Below, in pieces: positions 44,816 to 54,648 of a stretch of DNA of 64,000 bases. How positions within the stretch are numbered: position 1 is the first letter of the stretch; every line of letters begins with the position of its first letter. The notes beneath the pieces are model-generated. The model was not told the DNA's origin. It saw nothing but the letters and a program-made list of their open reading frames with translations, and did no database searches. A program made the translations under genes and the position numbers. Source of the stretch: an uncultured Prevotellaceae bacterium (GTDB lineage Bacteria; Bacteroidota; Bacteroidia; Bacteroidales; Bacteroidaceae); the NCBI GenBank assembly GCA_900318685.1, contig ONLL01000001.1, forward strand, positions 62,001 through 126,000, read 5' to 3'.

Positions 44816-46241
44816 TGGCTATCCACTGATAGATACAGGAACAAACGCCGAAGAGCACAATGCCGATGGTGCAGATGGTCAGCGATGCGTTGATGGCACG
44901 ACCATGAGCAAACGTAGGCAGCGGATTGTCTTCCTTCTTGATATACATAGCCTTCACGATGAGCAGGTAGTAGTACAAGCTCACCACAGTGTTTATCAAG
45001 GCGATGAACACCACGAAATAGGGCCAGAAGGGCATGCCGTCCTGTCCGTCGACACCTGCCATGAAGACGAAGAACTTCGAGAACATACCAGCAAACGGAG
45101 GAATACCAGCCAATGAGAAGAGGGCGATGGTCATGATGAACGCCAGCTTGGGATTGGTCTGATAGAGTCCGTTGTATGCCGACATCTGGGTGCCTGCTCC
45201 TGCACGATGCTCCACAGCACTGATAACTGAGAACACCGACATATTGGCTACCACGTAGACTAAGACGTAGAACGTCAGCGCCGTCTGTGAGGCAGCAGGG
45301 TTGGCACCAATCACGGCAAGCATGATGTAACCAGCCTGCGAGATAGAGGAGAAGGCCATGAAGCGCTTCAGCTCAGTCTGGCGAATAGCCATCAGGTTGC
45401 CGATGGTGATGGTGAGCATGATGACGACCCACAGCAGCGGCTGCCACCAGGCTACCATTGACCCGAATACCTTCACCAGAATGATGGCCAGCGTCAACGT
45501 GGCGGCACCTTTGGAGACGACACTCAGATAACCAGTCACTGGCGTAGGCGCTCCCTGATAGGTGTCGGCAGTCCAGAAGTGGAAGGGCACCAGAGAGATC
45601 TTGAAGCCCAGTCCGCTGAAGAAGAACACCATACCGATGATGCTGAGAGGACTGCCAGTAATGACCTCAGCCACATTGTCGAAGTAAAGGCTGCCTGTAG
45701 CAGCGTAGATGAACGAGATGCCGAAGAGCATCACGCCGCTGGAGAACGTTGCGATGAGGATGTACTTGGCGGCAGCCTCAGCACTTTCCTTCTTACGCTT
45801 ATCAAAAGCCACCAGACAGGCCAAGGGCACAGAGGCCATCTCCAGTCCGAGGAAGAACATCAGGAACGAGCCGCTGCTGAGCATCATGAACATACCGAGA
45901 AGGGTGCTGAGGATGAGCATGTAGTACTCTCCCTCATACCGTCTGTTGGTCTCCAGCCATGCCTGAGACATAATCAGCACGATGACTGTACCAGCGGTAA
46001 GTATGACTTTCATCACATTGGCTATCTGCGAAGTGACATAGATGCCACCAAAAGCCTCGGCAGGCTCAGCCATCAGCGCAATACGCACAGACAGAACGGC
46101 GGTCAGGGCTATAGTGACAGCCGACAGCACATCATGTTTCTTCTCACTTTTGTGCATGATGAAGTCTACCACAAACACGATAATCAGTATCAGTACGAGG
46201 TAGAACTCGGGAATCATATTAAGAAATTGACTGTAATTCAT
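44799..46241 (-). CDS. nuoN: NADH-quinone oxidoreductase subunit N
   Basis: 480-aa antiporter-like membrane subunit of complex I. Many hydrophobic helices; the family motif appears as 'LVPFHFWTADTYQGAPTPVT' with the conserved Lys in the preceding 'FSGLGFKISLVPFH', and 'LKRFMAFSSISQAGYIMLAV'. It forms part of the proton-pumping membrane arm. Gap to nuoM is 15 nt. It is the last nuo gene of the operon. Confidence 0.95.
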   Translation of the reverse strand: MNYSQFLNMIPEFYLVLILIIVFVVDFIMHKSEKKHDVLSAVTIALTAVLSVRIALMAEPAEAFGGIYVTSQIANVMKVILTAGTVIVLIMSQAWLETNRRYEGEYYMLILSTLLGMFMMLSSGSFLMFFLGLEMASVPLACLVAFDKRKKESAEAAAKYILIATFSSGVMLFGISFIYAATGSLYFDNVAEVITGSPLSIIGMVFFFSGLGFKISLVPFHFWTADTYQGAPTPVTGYLSVVSKGAATLTLAIILVKVFGSMVAWWQPLLWVVIMLTITIGNLMAIRQTELKRFMAFSSISQAGYIMLAVIGANPAASQTALTFYVLVYVVANMSVFSVISAVEHRAGAGTQMSAYNGLYQTNPKLAFIMTIALFSLAGIPPFAGMFSKFFVFMAGVDGQDGMPFWPYFVVFIALINTVVSLYYYLLIVKAMYIKKEDNPLPTFAHGRAINASLTICTIGIVLFGVCSCIYQWIANAAGM

Positions 46242-46256
46242 ATCTTATGCCCTCCT

Positions 46257-47780
46257 TTACATTACACCAATAGATTGCAAAATACTGCCTGTGCTGGGAT
46301 TAATGACATTGCTCACCCAGAACGGGAAGGTACCAAGGCCGGCGACGCAGAAGATGAGACAGATGACGGCGACGCGCTCGTCCCAAGTGGCATCGGTAAG
46401 CTCAAGGTAATGCTTGTTTTCCACCTCGCCATAAAGAATCTTGCCCACCACACGCAGGATATAGACTGCGGTGACGACGATGGACGTACAGGCGATGATG
46501 GTGGCAACCATACGGAACGACGACGACGGGTCGCCGGGCAGCGGATCGGCGCCGAAGGAGCCTACGAAGATGGTCATCTCGGCTATGAAACCCGAGAATC
46601 CCGGCAGACCGAGGTTGGCCAGACCGGCGATGACATATCCTACAGCCAGGAACGGCATGATCTTCATCAGTCCTGCCAGCTCACGAATGTCACGGGTGTG
46701 GGTACGACCATAAATCATACCGATGAGGGCGAAGAAGAGGGCCGTCATCAGTCCGTGGGAGAGCATCTGCAGGATGGCACCCGTGCAGGCTGTCTGGTTC
46801 ATCATCAGAATGGCGAAGAGCACCAGTCCGCAGTGCGACACGCTGGAGTAGGCATTGATATACTTCAGGTCGGTCTGCACGCAGGCTGAGAGCGCGCCGT
46901 ATACCACTGAGATGGTGGTGAGGATGATGAATATCCACGACAGCTGCTGAGCGGCATCGGGCAGCAGATACATAGCCACGCGGAAACAGCCGTAGCCTCC
47001 AAGCTTCATCAGCACGCCGGCATGGAGCATCGACACGGCGGTAGGTGCTGAAGCATGACCATCAGGCGACCATGTATGGAACGGGAAGAGGGCTCCCAGC
47101 ACGCCAAAGCCGATAAAGATGAAGGGGAAGAACGCCTCCTGTATGCCCAGGGGAATGACGTGCGAGGTCTTGGCGATCTCGTTGACGTTCATCGTGAACT
47201 CACCGCTGTAGACACCGTTGAAGTAATATATGCCCAGAATGCCGAGGATGAGGAGTGCGGAACCTCCCATCAGCATCAGCGTGAGTTTCATAGCCGAGTA
47301 CTCCTTGTGGCCTGAACCCCAGACGCCAATGAGCAGATACATGGGAATGAGGGCCACCTCATAGAACATGAACATGGTGAACATATCCGTGCAGATGAAG
47401 AAGCCAAACACACCCGTAGAGAGCAATGTGAACCAGAGGAAGTATTCCTTCGTGAGCGGCTTCAACTGCCACGATGCAAAAGTACCAGTGAAGACGATGA
47501 TGCTCGACAGCAGCAGCATCACCACGCTGATTCCATCAACACCGACAGCATACTTGATGTTGAGCGGCTTGAACCAGTCGACGCTTGCCGTGAGCAGCAT
47601 CTCGGCATCGTTGCCGGCCGAGCGTTGCTGGATGAACCAGATGGTGAGCCATACTGAAAGGGCCAACAGGCAGCTGGCACCCGTCACCATCACACCACGC
47701 ACCTGATTGAGATTCTTGGCAAGCCACAATCCCAACAGCATCAGGGCGGGAATTAGAACGAATAGACTTAATATATTCAT
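46257..47780 (-). CDS. nuoM: NADH-quinone oxidoreductase subunit M
   Basis: 507-aa antiporter-like subunit. Diagnostic stretches: 'YAVGVDGISVVMLLLSSIIV', the conserved Glu in 'FMFYEVALIPMYLLIGVWGS', 'FPFHTWSPDGHASAPTAVSM' and 'DLKYINAYSSVSHCGLVLFA'. It lies between nuoL and nuoN in the membrane arm. The 56-nt gap upstream consists of seven 8-bp repeats. Confidence 0.96.
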   Translation of the reverse strand: MNILSLFVLIPALMLLGLWLAKNLNQVRGVMVTGASCLLALSVWLTIWFIQQRSAGNDAEMLLTASVDWFKPLNIKYAVGVDGISVVMLLLSSIIVFTGTFASWQLKPLTKEYFLWFTLLSTGVFGFFICTDMFTMFMFYEVALIPMYLLIGVWGSGHKEYSAMKLTLMLMGGSALLILGILGIYYFNGVYSGEFTMNVNEIAKTSHVIPLGIQEAFFPFIFIGFGVLGALFPFHTWSPDGHASAPTAVSMLHAGVLMKLGGYGCFRVAMYLLPDAAQQLSWIFIILTTISVVYGALSACVQTDLKYINAYSSVSHCGLVLFAILMMNQTACTGAILQMLSHGLMTALFFALIGMIYGRTHTRDIRELAGLMKIMPFLAVGYVIAGLANLGLPGFSGFIAEMTIFVGSFGADPLPGDPSSSFRMVATIIACTSIVVTAVYILRVVGKILYGEVENKHYLELTDATWDERVAVICLIFCVAGLGTFPFWVSNVINPSTGSILQSIGVM

Positions 47781-47783
47781 TGT

Positions 47784-47839
47784 CGTTTTTTCGTTATATC
47801 GTTATTACGTTATTTCGTTATCACGCTATCACGTTATTA
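47784..47839. repeat. octamer microsatellite between nuoL and nuoM
   Basis: Seven consecutive 8-bp units on the + strand: CGTTTTTT, CGTTATAT, CGTTATTA, CGTTATTT, CGTTATCA, CGCTATCA, CGTTATTA. The array fills the whole gap and includes the nuoL stop codon (TTA at 47837-47839 on the + strand). The same CGTTATT motif appears twice in the gap before the 22978 gene. Confidence 0.75.
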
Positions 47840-49828
47840 CAAAGCGAGTAAAACGAGCGTGAGTGCAACGGCACCTGTGATGAACCACACGGCATAGCGA
47901 CGCACATCGCCACTCTGCCAGCAGCGGATGCTCTCACCAGCCTCGTTGGCACCCCAAGCCATGAAGTTGAACGTACCGTCAACAATGTGGCGGTCGAACC
48001 AGGCAATGGGTGTTGACACACAACGGAAGATGATCTTGTGGGTCACGAACTGCCATATCTCGTCCTGATAGAAACGCTTGTAAGCGGCACGGTGCAACCT
48101 CGGGAACGTCTTGTACAGCCGGTCGGCAATGGGCTGGGTCTCACCTTTATAAATATAAGTAGCCAGAGCGATGCTACACAGGGCCACTACCGTCGACACT
48201 GCTGCAACGGTAGTATCGAAGTGGATGGTGTAGTCGTGACCATCGGCCGTGACAAACGAGCCGAAGCTGCCGCCCCATCCCAGGAATCCTGCCAGCGTGG
48301 TATAGATACCTACGCCAACGGTAATCACAGAGAGGACGATGAGGGGAATGGTCATCGACAGCGGTGCCTCATGAGGAGTATGATGAGCATGAGCCTCCTT
48401 GTTCTCCGTACCCCAGAAGATACCATAGTACAGGCGGAACATATAGAAAGCCGTCATGGCGGCAATGCCCGTCATGATCCATCCCACCACGGGGCTGTAG
48501 TTCATGCAGGCCGAGATAATCTCATCCTTAGAGCTGAAGCCGGAGAAGAACGGTATGCCGGCAATGGCCAGGCAGGAGATGAGGAAGGTGACATGCGTGA
48601 TGGGCATATACTTGCGCAAGCCGCCCATGAGTGCCATCTCGTTGCTGTGGACGGCATGGATGATGCAGCCTGCTCCCAGGAAGAGGCAAGCCTTGAACAT
48701 GGCATGGGTGAAGAGGTGGAACATACCTGCAAGGTAGCCCACGCTGCCCGGATGCTCATGACCCGTGACAGCCTCAGTGCAAACACCGAGAGCAACCATC
48801 ATGAAGGCAATCTGCGAAATCGTGGAGAAAGCCAGCACACGCTTGATATCACTCTGTGCGCAGGCCACAGCTGCAGCATAGAAAGCAGTGATGACACCCA
48901 CCCAGACGATGATGCTCATGGCCTGCGGGGCATACTGAATCCACAGAGGGAACATACGTGCAATCTGGAACACACCAGCCACCACCATCGTTGCTGCATG
49001 GATAAGTGCAGATACCGGCGTAGGACCTTCCATAGCATCGGGCAGCCAGATATGCAGTGGGAACATAGCACTCTTACCGGCACCACCAATGAACATCAGC
49101 GTCAGGGCAGTGGGGAGGATAAAGCCTCCGGCAGCCACAGCCTTATCGATGTTACCAGGAATGAAAGGAGTAGTGCCTGCACCCATCAGGATGTCAGTAC
49201 CCTGTCCTGCGAACGAGAAGCTGAACGAATCAGTGAAGTAGCCGAAAGTGAGGATACCAATCAGGAAGAACATATCGGCAAAGCGCGTCACGATAAAGGC
49301 CTTCTTAGAGGCGGCGATGGCGGGCTTCAACGGATAGTAGAATCCGATGAGCAGGTAGGAGCTGACACCCACGAGCTCCCAAAACATATACATCTGGAAG
49401 ATGTTCGTGGCCAGCACCAGGCCGAGCATCGACATCGTGAAGAGCGAGAGGAAAGCATAGTAGCGCTGGAAACCCTTCTCGCCGTGCATATAGCCGAAGG
49501 AGTAGATATGCACCATGAACGACACCGTCGAGATCACAATGAGCATCATCACTGAGATGGGATCGAGTAGGATACCCATATCGAAGTGAAGATTGCCCAG
49601 AGGCAGCCAGGTGAAGTTGTAGGGAACGATCGTCTGATAGACATCATTCACACGATCGGCAGTGAAATACTGGAAAGCTGCGATATAGCTCAGCAGCGTG
49701 ACCACTCCGAGCGAACAAGTGCCGATAAGGCCTGCGGTCTTATGCGACATCTTCATGCCGGCAAGTCCTAACACCAGGAATGAAAGGAGCGGCAGAAGGA
49801 GTATAAAAGCTGTATATTCGTAACCCAT
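47837..49828 (-). CDS. nuoL: NADH-quinone oxidoreductase subunit L
   Basis: 663-aa largest membrane subunit, at the far end of the proton-pumping arm, usual length. Diagnostic stretches: 'HIYSFGYMHGEKGFQRYYAF', 'YMFWELVGVSSYLLIGFYY' with the conserved Glu, 'KSAMFPLHIWLPDAMEGPTP' and 'DIKRVLAFSTISQIAFMMVA'. The C-terminal ~150 residues correspond to the lateral helix and last membrane helix. It is preceded by nuoK with a 6-nt gap. Confidence 0.96.
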   Translation of the reverse strand: MGYEYTAFILLLPLLSFLVLGLAGMKMSHKTAGLIGTCSLGVVTLLSYIAAFQYFTADRVNDVYQTIVPYNFTWLPLGNLHFDMGILLDPISVMMLIVISTVSFMVHIYSFGYMHGEKGFQRYYAFLSLFTMSMLGLVLATNIFQMYMFWELVGVSSYLLIGFYYPLKPAIAASKKAFIVTRFADMFFLIGILTFGYFTDSFSFSFAGQGTDILMGAGTTPFIPGNIDKAVAAGGFILPTALTLMFIGGAGKSAMFPLHIWLPDAMEGPTPVSALIHAATMVVAGVFQIARMFPLWIQYAPQAMSIIVWVGVITAFYAAAVACAQSDIKRVLAFSTISQIAFMMVALGVCTEAVTGHEHPGSVGYLAGMFHLFTHAMFKACLFLGAGCIIHAVHSNEMALMGGLRKYMPITHVTFLISCLAIAGIPFFSGFSSKDEIISACMNYSPVVGWIMTGIAAMTAFYMFRLYYGIFWGTENKEAHAHHTPHEAPLSMTIPLIVLSVITVGVGIYTTLAGFLGWGGSFGSFVTADGHDYTIHFDTTVAAVSTVVALCSIALATYIYKGETQPIADRLYKTFPRLHRAAYKRFYQDEIWQFVTHKIIFRCVSTPIAWFDRHIVDGTFNFMAWGANEAGESIRCWQSGDVRRYAVWFITGAVALTLVLLAL

Positions 49829-49834
49829 AGTCGT

Positions 49835-50143
49835 TTATCCTTTCAAATTGGTGATACTTTCCACAGTGTCGCTCTTGAAATGGCGATACACATTAATAAT
49901 AATAGCAATTGCTACGGCCGACTCAGCAGCTGCTACGCCTATGACGAACAACGTCATGAACATACCCTCCATCCCGTTGGGATAGAGCAGGCGGTTGATA
50001 GCAGCGAAATTGATGTCGACGGCATTCAGCACCAGCTCAACAGAGATGAGCATAGCGATAAGGTTGCGTCGTGTGACAAAGCCGAAGACGCCGATGAAGA
50101 ACAGCAGTGCACTCAGTGCGAAATAGCATTCAACGGGTATCAT
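49835..50143 (-). CDS. nuoK: NADH-quinone oxidoreductase subunit K
   Basis: 102-aa three-helix membrane subunit. 'GVFGFVTRRNLIAMLISVEL' then VLNAVDINF contains the conserved membrane Glu of the NuoK family, and the second conserved Glu is in 'GVAAAESAVAIAIIINVYRH'. It overlaps nuoJ by 4 nt. Confidence 0.95.
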   Translation of the reverse strand: MIPVECYFALSALLFFIGVFGFVTRRNLIAMLISVELVLNAVDINFAAINRLLYPNGMEGMFMTLFVIGVAAAESAVAIAIIINVYRHFKSDTVESITNLKG

Positions 50144-50661
50144 GCGTCCTTCTCCTCCTTTCTAGCCACTACGAGGCCACCGATGATGCATGCCAGAAGG
50201 AACAATGAGATGAACTCGAATGGCAGCACATATTGATACTTACCGGCACCCACCAGAGCGGTACCTATCTCACTCATGGGAACCTCCACGTCGGCAACGC
50301 TCTCATTGATGATAAAGCCAGCCTTGAAGAGGATTAAGCAAACGACTACCAGACCAGCCAATGCTGCCAATCCACCACTGATGAGACGGCTGCACTTGAC
50401 GTGCTCTACCAGGCCCTGCAGCGTGCGCTTGCTCACCAGCTGGATGGCGAAGACGTAGATCATCGTCACACCACCTGCATAGATGGCAATCTGAGCCGCT
50501 CCCAAGAAGGTGTAGTCAAGCAAGAAATAGATGCCAGATACACCGAAGAGCACCAACAACATATACGTTGCGGCTCGCATGATTCGCTTCGTCGTCACGC
50601 ACAGCAGTGCTGAGCCGATGATGACGACAGCGAGAATAATGAACATGATTGTATTTCCCAT
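50140..50661 (-). CDS. nuoJ: NADH-quinone oxidoreductase subunit J
   Basis: 173-aa membrane subunit with five predicted helices. 'ALLCVTTKRIMRAATYMLLV' and 'GAAQIAIYAGGVTMIYVFAI' (the IYAGAVMVLFVF-like family signature) identify it. The 3' end overlaps nuoK by 4 nt; nuoI lies 7 nt upstream. Confidence 0.94.
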   Translation of the reverse strand: MGNTIMFIILAVVIIGSALLCVTTKRIMRAATYMLLVLFGVSGIYFLLDYTFLGAAQIAIYAGGVTMIYVFAIQLVSKRTLQGLVEHVKCSRLISGGLAALAGLVVVCLILFKAGFIINESVADVEVPMSEIGTALVGAGKYQYVLPFEFISLFLLACIIGGLVVARKEEKDA

Positions 50662-50668
50662 AGCTCAG

Positions 50669-51214
50669 TTACTTCGTTTTAGTGTTAAACGTTCCTGCTT
50701 TCCACTCGGCTCCGCCATCGATAAGGTTGGGCAGCGAGCCACCCTGGTAAACCTCCTTGTCAAGATGGAGCACCAGCTTGTCACGGTCGAAGACCGCATT
50801 CTCAAAATCGTTAGTGAACTCAATGGCATCAAAGTTGCAGGCATTGGTGCAGAGCTGGCAGAACATACAGTCGCCCAGGTCGTACTGATAGTCGTCCAGC
50901 ATTTTCTTCTTCTTACCCGTCTCAGGGTCTTCAGCCATGTGTGCAGTAATCTTGATGGTGCCATTGGGGCAGGCTTTCTCGCAGAGCGTGCAGGCAGTAC
51001 ACTTGTAGGCTCCGTTCTCGTCACGCTTGAACACCAGACGTCCGCGATGACGCTTTGAGACATGAAGTGTCGTCTTACGGTTCTCAGGGTACTGCTCCGT
51101 CGACTTATTGGTAAAGAAGTCCTTGAAGTATTCCTTCCAGGTGACCTTCATTCCCGTAGCGAGCGTCTTGATGCCGTGCCCTATCTCACCAAAATATGAT
51201 TGTTCTTTTTCCAT
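50669..51214 (-). CDS. nuoI: NADH-quinone oxidoreductase subunit I (2x 4Fe-4S)
   Basis: 181-aa ferredoxin-type subunit. Two CxxCxxCxxxC motifs are present: 'CTACTLCEKACPNGTI' and 'CMFCQLCTNACNFDAIEF', binding the N6a and N6b clusters that carry electrons toward NuoB. The segment between them ('TAHMAEDPETGKKKKMLDDY') is longer and more basic than in E. coli. It lies 23 nt after nuoH. Confidence 0.95.
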   Translation of the reverse strand: MEKEQSYFGEIGHGIKTLATGMKVTWKEYFKDFFTNKSTEQYPENRKTTLHVSKRHRGRLVFKRDENGAYKCTACTLCEKACPNGTIKITAHMAEDPETGKKKKMLDDYQYDLGDCMFCQLCTNACNFDAIEFTNDFENAVFDRDKLVLHLDKEVYQGGSLPNLIDGGAEWKAGTFNTKTK

Positions 51215-51237
51215 TTCTACTTTAGATTTTTATAGGA

Positions 51238-52323
51238 TTAAAGATACCAGCCTAAGGCCACTACTACGGTCATCAGCACGAGGTTGATGAGCGACAGGGG
51301 CATGAGGTACTTCCATTCAAGCTTCAGGATCTGGTCAATACGCAGACGGGGGAAGGTCCACTTAATCCACATGAGCAGCCACACCACGAGCAGCGTCTTT
51401 CCGAAGAACCACACAATGCCCGGGATGTAGTTCATCACCGTGTCGAAGCCATCCACACCAATATTAATAGGTGCCCAGCCTCCCAAGAACACCATCGTGG
51501 CAATACCAGCAATGATGAAGAGGTTGAGGAACTCTGCCAGGTAGAAGAAGCCGAAGCCCATACCACTATACTCAGTATGGTGTCCGGCAGTCAGCTCACT
51601 CTCGGCCTCAGCCATATCGAAGGGGCCTCGGTTAGCCTCAGCGTTACCTGCGATAAGGAAGGTGACGAAGGCGATGATGGCGGGGATGTGACCCTTGATG
51701 ATGAGCCAGTTCCAAGGTCCAGTCTGGTACTCTACGATACCGCTCACCTGCATTGTTCCAGTCAGGATAACAGCCGTAATGAGGCAGAGGCAGAGTGACA
51801 TCTCATAGCTGATTATCTGCACGGCACCACGCATAGCGCTGACCACCGAGTACTTGTTGTTCGATGCCCAGCCAGCCAGGAAGATACCCACCACGCCTAT
51901 CGACGATATGGCAGTGATGAGGAACAGACCCACGTTAAAGTCGAGAATGACCATACCGTTGTTCCAAGGCAGGAAGCAGAACGTGCCTACCGAAGCGACG
52001 ATCACAAGGACAGGAGCCAGTGCGTAAAGCAGCTTATCGGCCTTGTCAACGAAGAAGATTTCCTTGATGAGCATCTTCAGCACATCGGCAAAGATCTGCA
52101 GCAATCCCCAGTAACCTACGCGCATCGGGCCCAGGCGGCACTGGAAATAGGCACACACCTTACGTTCCATGAAAATCATCAAGCATGCTATCAGTGCGTA
52201 GGCCGTCAGCACAACGACGCCGACGATGACGCACTCAATCAATATCGACAGGAAGTCTCCCAGCCCCAATGTCTGACGCAGGAGATTGTCGAACCATGTT
52301 GTTACTATACTAAAATCAAACAT
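51238..52323 (-). CDS. nuoH: NADH-quinone oxidoreductase subunit H
   Basis: 361-aa membrane subunit near the quinone site. 'MIFMERKVCAYFQCRLGPMR' then VGYWGLLQIFADVLKM is the NuoH signature, and 'RGPFDMAEAESELTAGHHTE' then YSGMGFGFFYLAEF is the conserved acidic loop. It starts 4 nt after nuoCD. Confidence 0.96.
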   Translation of the reverse strand: MFDFSIVTTWFDNLLRQTLGLGDFLSILIECVIVGVVVLTAYALIACLMIFMERKVCAYFQCRLGPMRVGYWGLLQIFADVLKMLIKEIFFVDKADKLLYALAPVLVIVASVGTFCFLPWNNGMVILDFNVGLFLITAISSIGVVGIFLAGWASNNKYSVVSAMRGAVQIISYEMSLCLCLITAVILTGTMQVSGIVEYQTGPWNWLIIKGHIPAIIAFVTFLIAGNAEANRGPFDMAEAESELTAGHHTEYSGMGFGFFYLAEFLNLFIIAGIATMVFLGGWAPINIGVDGFDTVMNYIPGIVWFFGKTLLVVWLLMWIKWTFPRLRIDQILKLEWKYLMPLSLINLVLMTVVVALGWYL

Positions 52324-52327
52324 ATTT

Positions 52328-53938
52328 CTAACGGTCTATATCGGGAATAACTACGTCAATAGCGGCACACGTTGCGATAAGGTCAGCAATCTTCTGACCA
52401 CGCAGCATCGGATCGAAAGCACCAACAAGCGAGAGACCCATAGGACGCATCTTCATGCGATAAGGGCTCTTGTCGCCACGAGAGTCGAGGTAGATACCAA
52501 ACTCACCAGCAACACCCTCGACAGAGTAGTACCACTGTCCCTCGGGCACTTTGATGATAGGCTTCTGCTTCACGTAGAAGTCGCCCTCGGGTATGTTGTC
52601 GATAAGCTGCTCGATAATATTCAGACTCTGATACATCTCCTGGATGTGCACGAGATAGCGTCCCATCGAGTCGCAGGTGTCGGTGGTGCACTGCTCCCAC
52701 TCCACCTTGTCATACAAATCGTAGGGATGATTCTTGCGAACGTCGTTCTTCCATCCAGAGGCACGACCGGCAGGACCTGTGACAGCATAGCTAATGCAAT
52801 CCTCAAGGCTCATCGGTCCGCAGTTCTCCAAGCGGTTATGGGTGATGACATTGTCGCCAAACACATCCATATACTCCTGAATCGTCGGACGCAGATAAGC
52901 GACGAGATCCTTCACGTTTTTCACGAAATTGGGATCGATGTCGTCCTGAAGTCCACCTATTCTGTAATAATTCTGGATAAGGCGTCCGCCAGTGGTCTCC
53001 TCCATGCAGTTGAGCACGTGTTCGCGGTCACGCATACCGTAAAGGAATGCGGTGAGAGCTCCCAGGTCCTGAGCGACGCATGAGGTGAACAGCAGGTGTG
53101 AGTCGAGACGCTGCAACTCATCCATAATGGTACGGATGTACTTGATGCGGTCAGTCAGTTCCACTCCCATAGCCTCCTCAATGACGCCCACCAGCGCGTG
53201 GCGGTGCTGCATGGCTCCCAGATAGTTAAGACGATCTGTTAAAGCAAGTGTTTGCGGATACGTCATGCTTTCCCACATCTTCTCGATGCCGCGATGGATG
53301 TATCCGAAATGAGGATAGATTTTCTTCACTATCTCACCTTCGAGCACTGTCTGCAGGCGAAGCACACCGTGAGTGGCGGGGTGCTGCGGGCCGATGTTGA
53401 TGACATAGTCGTCGGTGTTAAACAGCTTGTTCTGCTTCGACTGAAGAGCGCCATCCTTGTCAATGAAATACTCCAAGCCATAGTTGGGCTCGTCGTCATC
53501 CTCCAGCGAATAGTCATCGTTGAACTTCCAGTCCTTACGGAAGGGGTAGCCCTTGAAGTCGCTGCGCAGGAAAAGACGGCGCATATCGGGATGACCAAGG
53601 AACACGATGCCGTAGAAATCATAGACTTCGCGCTCCAACAGGTCGGCTACGCGCCAGAGATGTGACACGGTGGGGATGTAGGGAATCATCTGTCCGTCGG
53701 TGTCGCCTGTTCCGTTAGCGGCGATACCATCGCCGCATACTGAACATTTGGCCATCATCTTCACTGAGCAGCGCTCGTGCGTCTTGGTGTTTTCCAGAAT
53801 ATAGATACAGCCGAGGCCTTCTTCTCCGAAGTCTTCGCCTACGATGGTGATCAGGTAGTCGAAGCCTTTCTTTTCCTTCAGGCTTGCCATCTCAGCGGCA
53901 AACTTGTCAAAATCGAATGATAAGAATTCTAACTTCAT
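52328..53938 (-). CDS. nuoCD: NADH-quinone oxidoreductase fused subunits C and D
   Basis: 536-aa fusion. Residues 1-~150 are NuoC ('[20 protein letters not shown]' then [18 protein letters not shown]); residues ~175-536 are NuoD ('[20 protein letters not shown]', '[20 protein letters not shown]', '[20 protein letters not shown]'), which lines the quinone pocket. The NuoC half contains an unusual Cys-bearing insert ('[20 protein letters not shown]') before the conserved 'IPTVSHLW'. The start overlaps the end of nuoB by 4 nt. Confidence 0.95.
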   Translation of the reverse strand: MKLEFLSFDFDKFAAEMASLKEKKGFDYLITIVGEDFGEEGLGCIYILENTKTHERCSVKMMAKCSVCGDGIAANGTGDTDGQMIPYIPTVSHLWRVADLLEREVYDFYGIVFLGHPDMRRLFLRSDFKGYPFRKDWKFNDDYSLEDDDEPNYGLEYFIDKDGALQSKQNKLFNTDDYVINIGPQHPATHGVLRLQTVLEGEIVKKIYPHFGYIHRGIEKMWESMTYPQTLALTDRLNYLGAMQHRHALVGVIEEAMGVELTDRIKYIRTIMDELQRLDSHLLFTSCVAQDLGALTAFLYGMRDREHVLNCMEETTGGRLIQNYYRIGGLQDDIDPNFVKNVKDLVAYLRPTIQEYMDVFGDNVITHNRLENCGPMSLEDCISYAVTGPAGRASGWKNDVRKNHPYDLYDKVEWEQCTTDTCDSMGRYLVHIQEMYQSLNIIEQLIDNIPEGDFYVKQKPIIKVPEGQWYYSVEGVAGEFGIYLDSRGDKSPYRMKMRPMGLSLVGAFDPMLRGQKIADLIATCAAIDVVIPDIDR

Positions 53939-54648
53939 ACGGCAGCCTCCTCTTTCTTTAATTCTTCTACAAACTCCTCAGGCACGCTTGTCACCACGAT
54001 GGGCTCACGACGATGATCGCCCAACTGGTTGCGGAACGTCAGCTCCTCATTCGACACGCCCAATTCCTTCTCTTCAGCTGTCTGCTTGTGGTTGGCACCA
54101 CCAAAGAATTTCTCAATCTTCACCTTGCGCTGCAGCTGCATCATACCATACATGATAGCTTCAGGACGCGGGGGACAGCCAGGGATGAACACATCGACAG
54201 GAACAATCTCCTCAATGCCCTTCACCACGTGGTAGCTTGACTTGAACGGGCCGCCGCTGATGGCGCATCCGCCCACGGCAACGACATACTTAGGCTCAGC
54301 CATCTGGTCGTAGAGACGCTTCAGAGCGGGAGCCATCTTGTGGGTGATGGTGCCGGCACACATGATAAGGTCGGCTTGGCGTGGGGAGTTACGCGTCACC
54401 TCAAAGCCGAAGCGGGCGAAGTCGTAGCGTGAGCATCCGCAAGCCATGAACTCAATGCCGCAGCAGCTGGTGGCAAAGGTGAGCGACCACAGGGAGTTGG
54501 CACGGCCCCAGTTGATGAGGCGGTCCAGCGAGCCGGTAATGACGTTCACGCCACCCTCATGCAGCTCCTCCACAATACGCTCCAGCGACTCATTGTCGTT
54601 CCATTCCTCGTAGGGAACAGACTTGATGTAGGGCTTCTTTACTTCCAT
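53935..54648 (-). CDS. nuoB: NADH-quinone oxidoreductase subunit B
   Basis: 237-aa subunit that holds cluster N2. The ligands are in '[20 protein letters not shown]', '[15 protein letters not shown]' and '[20 protein letters not shown]'. The start at 54648 ([20 protein letters not shown]) is chosen because it overlaps the nuoA stop by 10 nt in the usual way; the longer frame from 54759 would run through nuoA. The C-terminus is ~40 residues longer than in E. coli and is acidic. Confidence 0.95.
   Translation of the reverse strand: MEVKKPYIKSVPYEEWNDNESLERIVEELHEGGVNVITGSLDRLINWGRANSLWSLTFATSCCGIEFMACGCSRYDFARFGFEVTRNSPRQADLIMCAGTITHKMAPALKRLYDQMAEPKYVVAVGGCAISGGPFKSSYHVVKGIEEIVPVDVFIPGCPPRPEAIMYGMMQLQRKVKIEKFFGGANHKQTAEEKELGVSNEELTFRNQLGDHRREPIVVTSVPEEFVEELKKEEAAV

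Noticed and set aside
45579-46889. 436-codon open frame across nuoN and nuoM on the other strand
   Set aside because: Antisense shadow of two conserved complex I genes with low-complexity, charge-rich composition.
48038-49555. 505-codon open frame opposite nuoL
   Set aside because: It lies wholly on the reverse of the well-supported nuoL gene, is rich in His/Arg/Asp as antisense frames are, and resembles no protein family.
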